DNA from: Candidatus Omnitrophota bacterium
GTDB taxonomy: Bacteria; CAIJMQ01
Length of the DNA stretch: 64,000 nt
Assembly: GCA_018812925.1 (NCBI GenBank)
Contig: JAHJCU010000005.1
Location: 1-64,000, forward strand
Direction of reading: 5' to 3'
In this document: positions 1-7,751 of the stretch, one piece after another
Numbering within the stretch: the stretch's first letter is position 1
Layout: each line of letters begins with the position of its first letter
Notes under the pieces: generated by a model
Told to the model about the DNA's origin: nothing
The model's input: only the letters and a program-made list of their open reading frames with translations
Database searches by the model: none
Translations under genes and position numbers: made by a program

Positions 1-1
1 G

Positions 2-487
2 CATGGTTGTCCCTGCGGTTTTTTTACTCACCCGGAAAAAGAATGCAAATGCACACCGTATCAGATACAAAAATACCGTTCCAAGATTTCAGGGCCCTTG
101 CTTGACAGAATAGATATTCATATTGAGGTCCCACCGTTAAAATTCGTAGAAGTTTCGGATAGTAAAGATTCGGAAGAATCCAAAGATATAAGGCAACGCA
201 TTAATAGAGCAAGAGGTGAACAATTTAAGAGGTTCCAACACAAAAAATATTACTGTAATGCCTTTATGAGCAACAAAGATATCAATGCTTACTGTAATGT
301 AGAAGAAGAAGGTAAAAATCTATTGAAGCAGGCTATGGCAAAATTAGGACTAAGCGCAAGGGCATATCACAAGATACTAAAAGTCTCACGAACAATCGCC
401 GATTTGGAAGGTGAAGATAGAATTAAATCTTCACACATTGCCGAAGCAATTCAATATAGAGTGCTTGATAGAAATCTTGAATTATAA
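2..487 (+). CDS. YifB/ComM-family Mg-chelatase-like ATPase, C-terminal part
   Basis: Partial gene that enters from before the window; the frame is open from base 2, so the TTG at 98 is not taken as the start. The product is the end of a YifB/ComM-type AAA+ protein of the magnesium-chelatase-like family; ComM homologues drive branch migration during natural transformation. Visible signs are the cysteine-bearing stretch HGCPCGFF with CKCTP just downstream, the conserved KISGPLLDRIDIHIEVP segment, and the C-terminal Mg_chelatase_C helices with RAYHKILKVSRTIADLEG and a final ISSxIAEAIQYR-like helix. The Walker motifs lie outside the window. It ends with TAA and is followed by a hairpin terminator. 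The family call is firm; the biological role in this host is inferred. Confidence 0.9.
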   Translation, partial: HGCPCGFFTHPEKECKCTPYQIQKYRSKISGPLLDRIDIHIEVPPLKFVEVSDSKDSEESKDIRQRINRARGEQFKRFQHKKYYCNAFMSNKDINAYCNVEEEGKNLLKQAMAKLGLSARAYHKILKVSRTIADLEGEDRIKSSHIAEAIQYRVLDRNLEL

Positions 488-560
488 ATTTTTTTTGTAG
501 AGTTGATTTTTTGAAAAATTTCTTATAACATAGCGTGAAATTTTAAGAAAACAGGTACAT

Positions 561-593
561 AAAAAAACACTCCTGCAAAAGAGTGTGGTTTTT
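561..593 (+). terminator. Hairpin terminator between yifB-like gene and PilZ gene
   Basis: An A-run, the stem ACACTC, loop CTGCAAAA, stem GAGTGT and then a G-interrupted T-run (GGTTTTT). It lies 74 bases after the yifB-like stop and ends 15 bases before the PilZ start, so it would end the upstream transcript. Because the plus-strand T-run is preceded by GG it is not a perfect intrinsic terminator. Confidence 0.55.
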
Positions 594-607
594 CAAGGGG
601 AGAGAAT

Positions 608-946
608 ATGAAAGCAAACGGCCGGGAACGCAGAAGACATGTAAGATTGCGATTGGATCTTCCTATGCATCTTCAGTGGATAAATAAAAACGGCATTGTA
701 TCCAGCAAAAGTTGTAATAGTTCAAATGTGAGCGCGGGAGGCGTCTATTATAAGAGCAAGAAAGAACTTCCTTTAGATACAGATGCTACAGTTGTTTTTA
801 ATTTACCTGTTAATGATTTGGCCAACTTTAGAGTATTGAGGACTCGGGGTAAAGTTATTAGAGTGGAGAAACCTGGGACAGATAGAAAGGGAATAGCTTT
901 GGAATTTTTGGGGGAATTAAAATTCTCTGCCGTTTATAACGATTGA
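608..946 (+). CDS. PilZ-domain protein (predicted c-di-GMP binding)
   Basis: A 112-residue single-domain protein. It has the two halves of the PilZ c-di-GMP site: an N-terminal arginine-rich RERRRHVRL segment (RxxxR, about residues 7-15) and NVSAGGV (about 40-46), the D/NxSxxG motif. The rest fits the six-stranded PilZ barrel, ending with the hydrophobic GIALEFL strand. PilZ proteins bind c-di-GMP and change motility, pilus or exopolysaccharide output through a partner. The gene has a GGGGAGAG ribosome site just before the ATG and stands alone between two hairpins, with a type IV pilin-like gene convergent on the other strand. The partner is not visible here. Confidence 0.88.
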   Translation: MKANGRERRRHVRLRLDLPMHLQWINKNGIVSSKSCNSSNVSAGGVYYKSKKELPLDTDATVVFNLPVNDLANFRVLRTRGKVIRVEKPGTDRKGIALEFLGELKFSAVYND

Positions 947-1003
947 TGTTACATGTAGGTCTTCGATTTTTTTCTATTCTACAATCCAACATTAAATGTC
1001 TCG

Positions 1004-1459
1004 TTATAATCCGCTTGTGGTTATAACTCCTGCTTGATTTATAGATATAGTAATTCCGGATGCATCTCCTGCCCCGATAACGGTAGCTGTAAAAACAGCG
1101 CCACTTCCCGTACCGCTTGCGGTAAGGGTTGGGGGGGCTGAACTGAAGTATTTCTTGTTACTTATTTCAATGTTGCCTTCTATGTCAATCCAATTGGGAG
1201 TGTATTGATTTTTTTCGGCAAAATATATTCTTTGCGCCGTTCTTATGGCCCCGACTAAAGCTTGCCCCTCAGAAGCCATTACTCTTCTTACGCTTTGCCT
1301 AAAGATAGGAATAGCCACAGATGATAAAATCCCTACTACAATTACAACCACAAGAAGTTCTACAAGAGTAAACCCTGTAAGAGACAACTTGTAACATTTT
1401 ATTTTAATCTCCAACGAGGAGAATCCTTGTTTTAGGATAACTTTGTCGATTTTATTCAT
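1004..1459 (-). CDS. Type IV pilin/pseudopilin-like protein
   Basis: A 151-residue protein with a class III prepilin signal: G29 then FTLVELLVVVIVVGILSSVA, with glutamate at +5 of the mature protein, followed by a long hydrophobic helix and QALVGAIRTAQRIYFAEKNQYTP, typical of minor pilins and pseudopilins of Gram-negative and PVC-type bacteria. A prepilin peptidase would cut after G29. The leader as drawn is 28 residues, unusually long; a TTG about six codons before the cleavage site (near 1390) would give a short normal leader and may be the true start. The C-terminal half is a beta-rich, Gly/Ser/Thr-rich globular part without cysteines. It is convergent with the PilZ gene. Confidence 0.85.
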   Translation of the reverse strand: MNKIDKVILKQGFSSLEIKIKCYKLSLTGFTLVELLVVVIVVGILSSVAIPIFRQSVRRVMASEGQALVGAIRTAQRIYFAEKNQYTPNWIDIEGNIEISNKKYFSSAPPTLTASGTGSGAVFTATVIGAGDASGITISINQAGVITTSGL

Positions 1460-1848
1460 TCCAAAGCCAATTATACCTGACTTATATAATAAATTTCAAA
1501 GATTTTCTTTTCATCCTCATCTGTTTGCTTGCGCAACAAGCGGCAGGGATAGTCAGGCAGAGGTTTGACCCCGTAAAGAGATTTAATAAGTTGCGTATCA
1601 GATATTAAATAGTGAGATGATTTTTCATACGGTTAATGAATATTTAACGTTTTTTCAATCTCTATCGGGGGTTGAATATCCTTCTCTTATTCACTATAAT
1701 CTAAATCGGAACGCAGAAATCTTTATTTTTTAAGATGGGATAAATGCGTGACGATTATCCCGCAGAGTATAGGAAAAATATCGAAGAAATTTTTCCTATA
1801 TTTTACGTTGCGGGACTCATCAAATAAAGAAACGATGTGTTCCAGATT
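1460..1848. other. Intergenic region upstream of tRNA-His with a long nested hairpin
   Basis: No protein gene is supported. A nested inverted repeat lies at 1759-1814: outer stem CCCGCA (1759-1764) with TGCGGG (1809-1814), inner stem TATAGGAAAAAT (1768-1779) with ATTTTTCCTATA (1789-1800). Both stems are perfect. The minus-strand frame at 1723-1905 runs into the tRNA and has no protein features. The hairpin may be a terminator or a processed leader ahead of the tRNA. Confidence 0.5.
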
Positions 1849-1923
1849 GGTGGCTATTGTGTAATGGTAGCACAAGAGACTGTGGCTCTCTTTGTACGGG
1901 TTCAAATCCCGTTAGCCACCCCA
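1849..1923 (+). tRNA. tRNA-His (anticodon GTG)
   Basis: The cloverleaf can be drawn by hand. The extra G-1 (1849) faces C73 (1920), the hallmark of tRNA-His. The acceptor stem GTGGCTA (1850-1856) pairs with TAGCCAC (1913-1919). The D arm is GTGT/GCAC. The anticodon stem AGAGA/TCTCT holds the loop CTGTGGC with anticodon GTG, and the T arm is CGGG-TTCAAAT-CCCG. CCA is encoded at 1921-1923. The gene's 3' end is the left edge of a 63-bp repeat also found at 24950-25012, so it is the probable integration site of the neighbouring island. Confidence 0.96.
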
Positions 1924-1980
1924 GTAATCTCTCTCTCGTTTAGAGAGTAGAGAGGATAGAAGCCATAATTGCATCAAGCG
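1918..1980 (+). repeat. Left 63-bp direct repeat (putative attachment site)
   Basis: Begins in the last bases of the tRNA-His gene and runs through a CT-rich and purine-rich tract into the left arm of the tRNA terminator. It is identical to 24950-25012 except for one base (G here, A there). In this copy the terminator is completed by the following ATTATGGCTTTTT; in the right copy it is not. It is read as one junction of the accessory island. Confidence 0.8.
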
Positions 1981-1993
1981 ATTATGGCTTTTT
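1961..1993 (+). terminator. Terminator of tRNA-His
   Basis: Perfect 9-bp stem AGCCATAAT (1961-1969) with ATTATGGCT (1981-1989), an 11-base loop and a T-run. The left arm and loop lie inside the 63-bp repeat; the right arm lies outside it. Confidence 0.8.
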
Positions 1994-1995
1994 AA

Positions 1996-2131
1996 AACTG
2001 CGAGCGGGGTCAAGAGTTAGAGCGTCAATTTCTTCATATTTCCCAACAGTACCAAGCTTTTCTTGGAGTGTGTGTAAAATCGTTCCCCAATGCTCCATAT
2101 CTTCTCCAGAATATCGCCATTTATCTCTGAT
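1996..2131 (-). pseudogene. Dispersed coding fragment, copy 1 (C-terminal end of an unknown protein)
   Basis: About 135 bases that closely match 35725-35860. Read on the minus strand both encode the same peptide end, with the shared pieces RYSGEDM, ILHT and GKYEEIDALTLDPA; nucleotide changes are partly silent, as expected of a decayed coding sequence. I do not recognise the family. Here it lies between the tRNA terminator and the recombinase gene. Beyond it, to 2246, there is a short inverted-repeat-rich stretch (CTGTCACGAAAAT / TCTCGTGACA-like) and nothing else I can support. Confidence 0.5.
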
Positions 2132-2246
2132 CCCATGGCTGTTTCGCGACAGCCTTATTCATGGCCGTACTTGGTAATATTGAGGATTGGAGATTGACTG
2201 TCACGAAAATCTATCTCTCGTGACACTTAGATTTGAGATTGGTTTT

Positions 2247-3851
2247 TTAAGCAGATTTTAGTAGAGAATCCCAGATTTGTTGCTGTTTTTCCCAGTCTAT
2301 CTCGGAGATAATGGGGCGGAGTTTATATTCAGGAATTCTGGATAGATTCTCATCTTGAGAGAATATAATCTCTTCTTGAATCTTGGGTGAGATGTTTAGC
2401 ATATTAGCGATCTCACAAATCTTTGGAAGCGGAATACCTGACCATTGAACGAGTTGTCTTAGACTGCATTTCTTTTCTTTCAAAATCTTTTCTATTTGAT
2501 GTGCAAGGATAAGGTTTCGTCTTATGGCTGGTTCTTTGGTTATCTGTCCATCTTTGCGTTTATGGTGTGGAATTCGTTTCAGTTCATTGAGTTTTACATC
2601 GAAGCTGTGACTTCTACCATCCTTTTGAAATAAAATCTCAAGTGTTCCATTATTCGCATCATAACTTACCTGTTTGACCAATGATTTAATTATCTGGATT
2701 TTCTCCCCTAATGCAAGATTATCCCAAACGGTTGCTTCAAGTTTTGTTTCCTTTTCAATTTGTCTTAAGCATTCAATAAACTTGTTTTCTATCACCTGGG
2801 CTGCAAGAAGCCTTGTAGGACAGCTCTCATATCCTCGTTTCTGTGCATTCATGCAAAGATAATATTGATATCTGTATTTCCCCTTTCTGCTATAGGCCAA
2901 ATACATGCTGCTATTGCATGCCTTACAGTAAAGTATATGGCTTAATAATCCAATATTCTTTGTAGTGCTGTTTATTTTCTTTTCTCGCCGGTTCTCTGTA
3001 AGCATTTCTTGAGCTTGATTAAATATATCATCAGAAATTATTCTTTCCTGTTCGCCATCATATATCTTGCCGTGATAGCTGACCTTGCCAATATAGAATA
3101 CATTCCTTAATATTCGTTGAATACTTGTACTAGTGAATTTAACATTTCCTAGTTTCTCATCTTTCAGTGTAGTGAATGTTTTAGTCTTGCAGCCTTTGTT
3201 ATTTAAATCTATAGCTACAGATAGAAGTGAGCGTTTTTCAATGTAAAGTCTGAAGATTTCTTTTACGAGTTGGGCTTCTTCTTTATTGATTAAGAGCTTA
3301 TGATTAATTCTATCCAAATCATAACCTAAGGGTGGCCTTCCACCAATCCATTTACCTTTCTTCTTGGCAGCACCCATCTTGTCTCGGGTTCGTTCACTGA
3401 TAATCTCTCGCTCAAACTGAGCGAAAGAGAGAAGTATATTCAAAGTAAGTCGTCCCATCGAAGTGTTGGTATTAAATGCTTGGGTTACTGAAACAAATGC
3501 AACATTCTGTTTATCAAAGAATTCTAAGAGCTGGCTGAAATCAAGAAGTGAACGTGAAAGTCTATCAACCTTATATACTAATACACAATTAATCTTACCT
3601 TCTTTGATATCAGTCATGAGTTTCTGCAGGGCAGGACGGTCAGTATTTGCACCTGTATAGCCGGCATCATCGTACTGTTCTGGTAAAATCACCCATCCTT
3701 CTGATTTCTGGCTTTGAATGTAGTTCTCTGCAGATTCTCGCTGGTTATCTAATGAAGTAAACTCCTGCTCCAGCCCTTCAGAAGTAGATACACGTGTATA
3801 TATGGCACAGTTAATCTTTTTCTTTTCTTGTTTGGATTTCTTTTCCATCAA
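2247..3851 (-). CDS. Large serine recombinase (site-specific integrase)
   Basis: 534 residues with the three-part architecture of large serine integrases. The N-terminal resolvase domain has AIYTRVSTS (catalytic serine about residue 22) and YKVDRLSRS. The recombinase domain contains GKWIGGRPPLGYD. A cysteine-bearing zinc ribbon (YCKACNSSMYLAYS, later CPTRLLAA) is followed by a coiled region and an extended HTH-like C-terminal tail with SLRQLVQWSGIPLPKICEIANML. Such enzymes cut both att sites with a 5'-phosphoserine link and integrate or excise elements. It is translated leftward, right next to the left repeat and 8 bases after a DUF2924 gene, the usual pairing in integrative elements. It is most likely the enzyme that moved this island. 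Confidence 0.93.
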   Translation of the reverse strand: MMEKKSKQEKKKINCAIYTRVSTSEGLEQEFTSLDNQRESAENYIQSQKSEGWVILPEQYDDAGYTGANTDRPALQKLMTDIKEGKINCVLVYKVDRLSRSLLDFSQLLEFFDKQNVAFVSVTQAFNTNTSMGRLTLNILLSFAQFEREIISERTRDKMGAAKKKGKWIGGRPPLGYDLDRINHKLLINKEEAQLVKEIFRLYIEKRSLLSVAIDLNNKGCKTKTFTTLKDEKLGNVKFTSTSIQRILRNVFYIGKVSYHGKIYDGEQERIISDDIFNQAQEMLTENRREKKINSTTKNIGLLSHILYCKACNSSMYLAYSRKGKYRYQYYLCMNAQKRGYESCPTRLLAAQVIENKFIECLRQIEKETKLEATVWDNLALGEKIQIIKSLVKQVSYDANNGTLEILFQKDGRSHSFDVKLNELKRIPHHKRKDGQITKEPAIRRNLILAHQIEKILKEKKCSLRQLVQWSGIPLPKICEIANMLNISPKIQEEIIFSQDENLSRIPEYKLRPIISEIDWEKQQQIWDSLLKSA

Positions 3852-3859
3852 ATTTCTCC

Positions 3860-4315
3860 TTATAGATTAAAGAATAAATAGCCATTCCAATGTGCTCCGG
3901 TTATTTCTTCTGCTATCGCTGAAAGTGACTTAAACATCTTGCTGTTAAACTCAAAACCTTTTTCTAAGACCTTTACCTGGTATGTTGTCCCTTTATAGTT
4001 CTTTGTTATAACGGTCCCAGGAATAGGTATTCGTTTGTCTTTTAAACTGGCTACTATAGGCTTATCTGGTTTTAGTGCCTTATTGTTGATAGGGTCATAT
4101 TCTTTAATAAGCTCATTTATCCGATCCTTGGCTTTAGCTGATAAGCTGCCCTTTTCAAGTTCTTGCGGTTTATATGCGATCTTGCGCCAAAGATAGGTCT
4201 TATGGGTTCCAGCAGTATCTTCGCCATATAGCTCCTTATATTTCACAAGGAGTGCTTCGGCTGGGGCGTTTTTAAGCGCTACTATCTGCTGGGAAATAGC
4301 TATTCCTTTTGCCAT
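3860..4315 (-). CDS. DUF2924 family protein, recombinase partner
   Basis: 151 residues matching the DUF2924 pattern. It has an N-terminal helical part with LVKYKELYGEDTAGTHKTYLWRKIAYK, then the signature PIPGTVITKNYKGTTYQVKV, GFEFNSKMFKSLSAIAEEIT and the end GAHWNGYLFF. DUF2924 proteins are found almost only next to serine recombinases in prophages and integrative elements; their biochemical role is not established, and a recombination accessory role is inference. The stop lies 8 bases before the recombinase start, so the two are co-translated. A good AGGAGG ribosome site precedes the start. Confidence 0.88.
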   Translation of the reverse strand: MAKGIAISQQIVALKNAPAEALLVKYKELYGEDTAGTHKTYLWRKIAYKPQELEKGSLSAKAKDRINELIKEYDPINNKALKPDKPIVASLKDKRIPIPGTVITKNYKGTTYQVKVLEKGFEFNSKMFKSLSAIAEEITGAHWNGYLFFNL

Positions 4316-4354
4316 TTTAGCCTCCTTTCTTGCACCTATATAGGGCCATAAAAC

Positions 4355-4385
4355 GAGAGGTATATCAAGGCAAATAGAGAGGTAT
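4355..4385. promoter_or_regulatory. Direct-repeat operator candidate upstream of the recombinase operon
   Basis: Two copies of GAGAGGTAT (4355-4363 and 4377-4385), start-to-start 22 bases or two helical turns, upstream of the DUF2924-recombinase operon. A symmetric GTTCC/GGAAC pair lies near 4399-4412. On the minus strand a TTGATA and a TATATA box flank this region. A repressor of the integrase is a natural candidate ligand; this is inference. Confidence 0.35.
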
Positions 4386-4564
4386 TTGGGGTTGACTTGT
4401 TCCAGTGGGAACGAAAGTTAGGATCAAGCCTCATCCTTTAAGGCTGGGAGGTTAATAAAATAACTCAATAGGTAAAGATCAAAAATTCTGACTTCTCTTT
4501 GTCAATCATTTGTTAGGGGAATATAATAAAAAATATTATTGCGAGAATTTAGGTAGATTTTTAT

Positions 4565-4837
4565 TTAACTAAATTTACGAAATGTTAATGTATACTCCTT
4601 TTTTTTACCATTGCTTCTTTCTTTACGTATATGCACAAAAAATCCAGCCTCTACCCAAGCAAATGCCTGAGAGTGCCCACTTTCTGGAGAGTTTGACCAC
4701 CATGAATGAATCTTTGCACTAGACGGCAAAGAAAAGCCAAGTATTCTGTCTATATCTTCCTTTCTCAATTCGATGATATTCTTTTCTGATTTTTTAAAAT
4801 ATTGATACAACTTGAAATATTTATGTTCATTTTTCAT
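4565..4837 (-). CDS. Small DUF7662-like protein downstream of the methyltransferase
   Basis: 90 residues. The centre has the pattern RILGFSLPSSAKIHSWWSN followed by SHSQAFAW-type residues (here GHSQAFAWVEAGFFV), resembling the small DUF7662-type domain often found encoded beside nucleases and restriction genes. Function is unknown; a DNA-binding or specificity role would be a guess. It is translated leftward 17 bases after the C5-methyltransferase stop and is therefore probably in the same operon. The start at 4837 follows an AT-rich stretch with no strong ribosome site, consistent with coupling to the upstream gene. Confidence 0.6.
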   Translation of the reverse strand: MKNEHKYFKLYQYFKKSEKNIIELRKEDIDRILGFSLPSSAKIHSWWSNSPESGHSQAFAWVEAGFFVHIRKERSNGKKKEYTLTFRKFS

Positions 4838-4854
4838 TTTTAAATAATATTTTA

Positions 4855-6078
4855 TTAGATCGGAAGAGAAATTTGAATTTCATTATTTACTTCTACCCTT
4901 TCCTTAGCCTGGCATTCTATCTTTAGTAAACGCGAGGCAAAAAATTTAATAACTTCGACGTTAATCGAATTGCCCATTTGCTTATAGATAGTTTTTTCAT
5001 TCACATTAAACCTAAAGTCATCTGGAAAACTCTGGAGACGCGCAACTTCTCTAGGAGTTAATCTTCTACGCAACTTTCCAACAATAGACGTTTGAGTAAT
5101 CGCTACCAAGCCTGGGAAATATGTCGGCCTTTTTACTCTAATCCCTGACGGCCTTATTTGGATAATCAGTTTCCACAAGTCTCGCTCTGAATCCTGTGCC
5201 TGCCACTCGAAACTTCTTCTGCTAGGCTTAATGTTTTGAAGGTTATGATGTTTTTTAAGCCATCGATCAATAAAATTCTTATTGCGTATATAAAATTCCC
5301 GGTTTTTCCGCAGAAATTCTTGTTTCCATTTTGGCAAGTCTGAGTAATCATATTCACCCTTAAATTCATCTGCCCAAATAGGAAAGCCAGGCAAAGGCCC
5401 TTTTATTCCTTGAGCAAACTCATTCCAAGTATCAATCAATTTGATTTCATCCTTAGAAAGTGCATAAGGAGCCAAATTTACATTTTCGCCTTTCTTATGC
5501 AATATATCTTCTATGTTACAGGACACTGAGCGCGATAAGCCCTTAAAGTATATCCCACTATTTGGCGGTAGGTCTTTTCTTTGGGCCAAAATGATAACTC
5601 TCTCTCTAAATTGAGGAATGCCTAAAAGATGTGGACTAAAAATAATGGGGGGATTCTGGAAAGAATACCCTAAGTGATTAAGGTTATCTGAAATAACTCT
5701 CCAAGTATTTCCCTTGTCATGCCCAATCAAATTTCTAACGTTTTCAAGAATAAGATATGATGGGCGGCATTCCTTTATAATCCTTACGATATCTAAAAAA
5801 AGAGTTCCTCGTGTATCATCTAACCCTAGACGATCTCCAGCTTTTGAGAAAGACTGGCAAGGAAAGCCCGCGCACAAAACATCGTGACCAGGGATATCTC
5901 TTTCGTTTATTTTAGTGATATCTCCGTATGGCTCCATACCAAAGTTATCTTTATAAACCGCTCGACACGAATCATCAATATCGCATGCAAATACACACTC
6001 ACCTCCCAATGAACTAAGTGCTAAGTGAAATCCACCAACACCACAGAAAAGGTCAATAAATTTAAACTTTCTTAACAT
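4855..6078 (-). CDS. DNA (cytosine-5-)-methyltransferase
   Basis: 407 residues with the ordered motifs of the C5 family. Motif I is FIDLFCGVGGFHLAL (residues 7-21). Motif IV is GFPCQSFS with catalytic C74. Motif VI is LENVRNL, VIII is QFRERVIILA. A variable target-recognition region follows, then motif IX RRLTPREVARLQSFPDDF and motif X KQMGNSINVEVI. It would transfer a methyl group from SAM to cytosine C5 at a specific site. It lies in a leftward operon with Vsr, a candidate nuclease and a HTH controller, so it is the modification half of a type II restriction-modification system. The recognition sequence cannot be read from the protein. Full length, no missing motif. Confidence 0.95.
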   Translation of the reverse strand: MLRKFKFIDLFCGVGGFHLALSSLGGECVFACDIDDSCRAVYKDNFGMEPYGDITKINERDIPGHDVLCAGFPCQSFSKAGDRLGLDDTRGTLFLDIVRIIKECRPSYLILENVRNLIGHDKGNTWRVISDNLNHLGYSFQNPPIIFSPHLLGIPQFRERVIILAQRKDLPPNSGIYFKGLSRSVSCNIEDILHKKGENVNLAPYALSKDEIKLIDTWNEFAQGIKGPLPGFPIWADEFKGEYDYSDLPKWKQEFLRKNREFYIRNKNFIDRWLKKHHNLQNIKPSRRSFEWQAQDSERDLWKLIIQIRPSGIRVKRPTYFPGLVAITQTSIVGKLRRRLTPREVARLQSFPDDFRFNVNEKTIYKQMGNSINVEVIKFFASRLLKIECQAKERVEVNNEIQISLPI

Positions 6079-6146
6079 AATATTTTTTATCCATTATATA
6101 CAATTTTACTATACCAATTTGAAGATGCCAATTCCCAAAAGCAATA

Positions 6147-6575
6147 TCATTGCGGTTGATTTAACTTATTTAACCTTTTTATTACTAAATTGGCTTGCTT
6201 TGTAGGATTACTTAATATGTCTATATCCCAAATACGTAATACTTTCCAGCCCATTTTTCTCAGTATCTTATTATTTTTAGAATCCCGTTTTTTGTTTCCT
6301 TGAATCTTTTTATCCCAATATGCTCCCTTAGAGCCTAACTTAAAATACTTAGGATGGCCGTGCCACCAAACCCCATCAACAAAAATTGCTAGTTTATTTC
6401 GCTTAAAAGCCAAATCTGGCTTACCCGGCAAATTTACAACATGACAACGCCATCCCCTAACTCCCATCGACCAAAGAGTTTTTCTAAAAATAATTTCTGG
6501 CTTTGTATTTACACTTTTAATACTCGACATTACTCTATATCTAGTTTCTGGATCTAGTTTGTGCTTTTTTACCAT
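6147..6575 (-). CDS. vsr: Very short patch repair endonuclease (Vsr)
   Basis: 142 residues, normal family length. The Vsr core is clear: MSSIKSVNTKPEIIFRKTLW, then GKPDLAFKRNKLAIFVDGVWWHGHP (catalytic Asp about residue 54, zinc/metal and wedge histidines following), KRDSKNNKILRKMGWKVLRIWD. Vsr nicks beside T:G mismatches produced by deamination of 5-methylcytosine, protecting the genome from the mutagenic effect of the neighbouring methyltransferase. It lies upstream of dcm in the same leftward operon. Presence of Vsr is good evidence that the neighbouring enzyme really is a C5 modifier. Confidence 0.93.
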   Translation of the reverse strand: MVKKHKLDPETRYRVMSSIKSVNTKPEIIFRKTLWSMGVRGWRCHVVNLPGKPDLAFKRNKLAIFVDGVWWHGHPKYFKLGSKGAYWDKKIQGNKKRDSKNNKILRKMGWKVLRIWDIDILSNPTKQANLVIKRLNKLNQPQ

Positions 6576-6683
6576 AATATATTTTAGCAGGCATTTATCT
6601 AAAATATAAATTTCCTGGGGATATTGATATGTTATCGGCGAGAATTAAAAATAAAAAATCCAAAGATATTGCCTTTTAGCACC

Positions 6684-7424
6684 TTATTTAGAGATTATTT
6701 CCCATCCCACAACTCTTCCTTTTCCACCAGCAGGATGACGATACGCTCCATCAAATAAACAATGAATGCCGGAGCCTTTTACCCAATTTTTGCGACTAAG
6801 AAAGTCGTCAAGCATCTCAACAATTGGCTCAAGTGAATAAGTGCCATTTACTGGGTCAACGCTTTCGCAAACTTTTTTTACTTCTTGAACAATAGTAGGC
6901 GTAATACCTTGCTGAAAACATTTTTTTTCAGCAATTGCACAAGTATTAAAGTCATACTCAAAACCATATAAAATAACTGCCTTTTCTTGAGCAAATTTAC
7001 TTTCCCTAAGCCTTTCAACATCATGTATCAGGCTTCTGTCTTTTAAGTAGGGCGATAGTGCCTTTGCTAAACCATAATCATTGTTCTTTCCGTTATTTCC
7101 AACTAGACCGATATATTTATATTCAATTGCCCACTCATAATTTTCAGTGCGCTTAGAATTGTTTGTATTAAAGACAACATCACAATGACCTTTTAGAGTA
7201 TCGTAAGGATAATGTAAAACATAATCACTCTTATTTTGAAAGTCTTCTGGAAAAGTCTTGTCCCACCAATCAAACAATTCCTTAATAAATTGGACTTCAC
7301 CAATAGTTTTGACGCCCGGCAAATATGTTTCATGTGTTCTCCGATTTGACTTAACCGTTTTAGTTATAGAGTCAACAGCAACCAAGCCCTCAGTTGTTTT
7401 TTTTACTATTTCCGCAAGATCCAT
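6684..7424 (-). CDS. Putative type II restriction endonuclease, PD-(D/E)xK-like
   Basis: 246 residues with no family that I can name. A plausible PD-(D/E)xK site is visible: D82 in KGHCDVVF and E101-Y-K103 in EWAIEYKYI, separated by about 19 residues, with further polar helices downstream. Position is the main evidence: it sits between the vsr-dcm genes and a small HTH gene, all leftward, where the restriction enzyme of a type II system is expected. Nothing suggests truncation. Alternatives are another DNA-binding subunit or an unrelated nuclease. Confidence is good for a nuclease and moderate for cognate restriction. Confidence 0.6.
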   Translation of the reverse strand: MDLAEIVKKTTEGLVAVDSITKTVKSNRRTHETYLPGVKTIGEVQFIKELFDWWDKTFPEDFQNKSDYVLHYPYDTLKGHCDVVFNTNNSKRTENYEWAIEYKYIGLVGNNGKNNDYGLAKALSPYLKDRSLIHDVERLRESKFAQEKAVILYGFEYDFNTCAIAEKKCFQQGITPTIVQEVKKVCESVDPVNGTYSLEPIVEMLDDFLSRKNWVKGSGIHCLFDGAYRHPAGGKGRVVGWEIISK

Positions 7425-7456
7425 AGAATCTCCTCAATTTGCATTTATCTATATAA

Positions 7457-7687
7457 TTAATTTTTATTATCACCTTCAATGGAAGGCAGAATTTTATGAA
7501 CACTTATATTTAGTACCTTCGCAATCTTATAAAGATTTCTTATGCCAATATTCTTTTCTCCTCTTTCGATTTGCCCTATATAGGCACGATGAAAGCCTGC
7601 CTTTAAGGCAAACTGTTCTTGTGTCCACCCCTTTTTTGTGCGTAATTCCCTAATATTAATTCCTAATTCCTGATTTATTCCTTTCAT
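7457..7687 (-). CDS. XRE-family HTH regulator, controller (C) protein-like
   Basis: About 76 residues from the ATG at 7687 (the frame opens at 7699). It is a single HTH_3 domain: NIRELRTKKGWTQEQFALKAGFHRAYIGQIERGEKNIGIRNLYKIAKVLNISV. Small lone XRE proteins in front of restriction genes are controller proteins that delay restriction until DNA is modified. It is the first gene of the leftward nuclease-vsr-dcm run. A TATAAT-like box lies only about 14-20 bases before the ATG and no clear ribosome site is seen, so the message may be nearly leaderless, as in several C genes. An inverted repeat upstream is a candidate operator. Confidence 0.82.
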   Translation of the reverse strand: MKGINQELGINIRELRTKKGWTQEQFALKAGFHRAYIGQIERGEKNIGIRNLYKIAKVLNISVHKILPSIEGDNKN

Positions 7688-7712
7688 TACAGCCACCAAA
7701 CAATATTATATA

Positions 7713-7751
7713 CAATACTACTTATGAGTCGACTGCCTAAAGGTAGTATTG
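7713..7751. promoter_or_regulatory. Candidate operator of the controller protein
   Basis: Inverted repeat CAATACTAC (7713-7721) and GTAGTATTG (7743-7751), perfect over 9 bases, with 21 bases between. It lies directly upstream of the XRE gene's TATAAT-like box. Spacing of two turns fits a dimeric repressor/activator. The rest of the stretch to 8072 holds no gene; it contains a short inverted repeat near 7817-7838 and AT-rich DNA. Confidence 0.45.

Noticed and set aside
1723-1905. Minus-strand 60-residue frame
   Set aside because: It overlaps most of tRNA-His and the hairpin, and has no family features.
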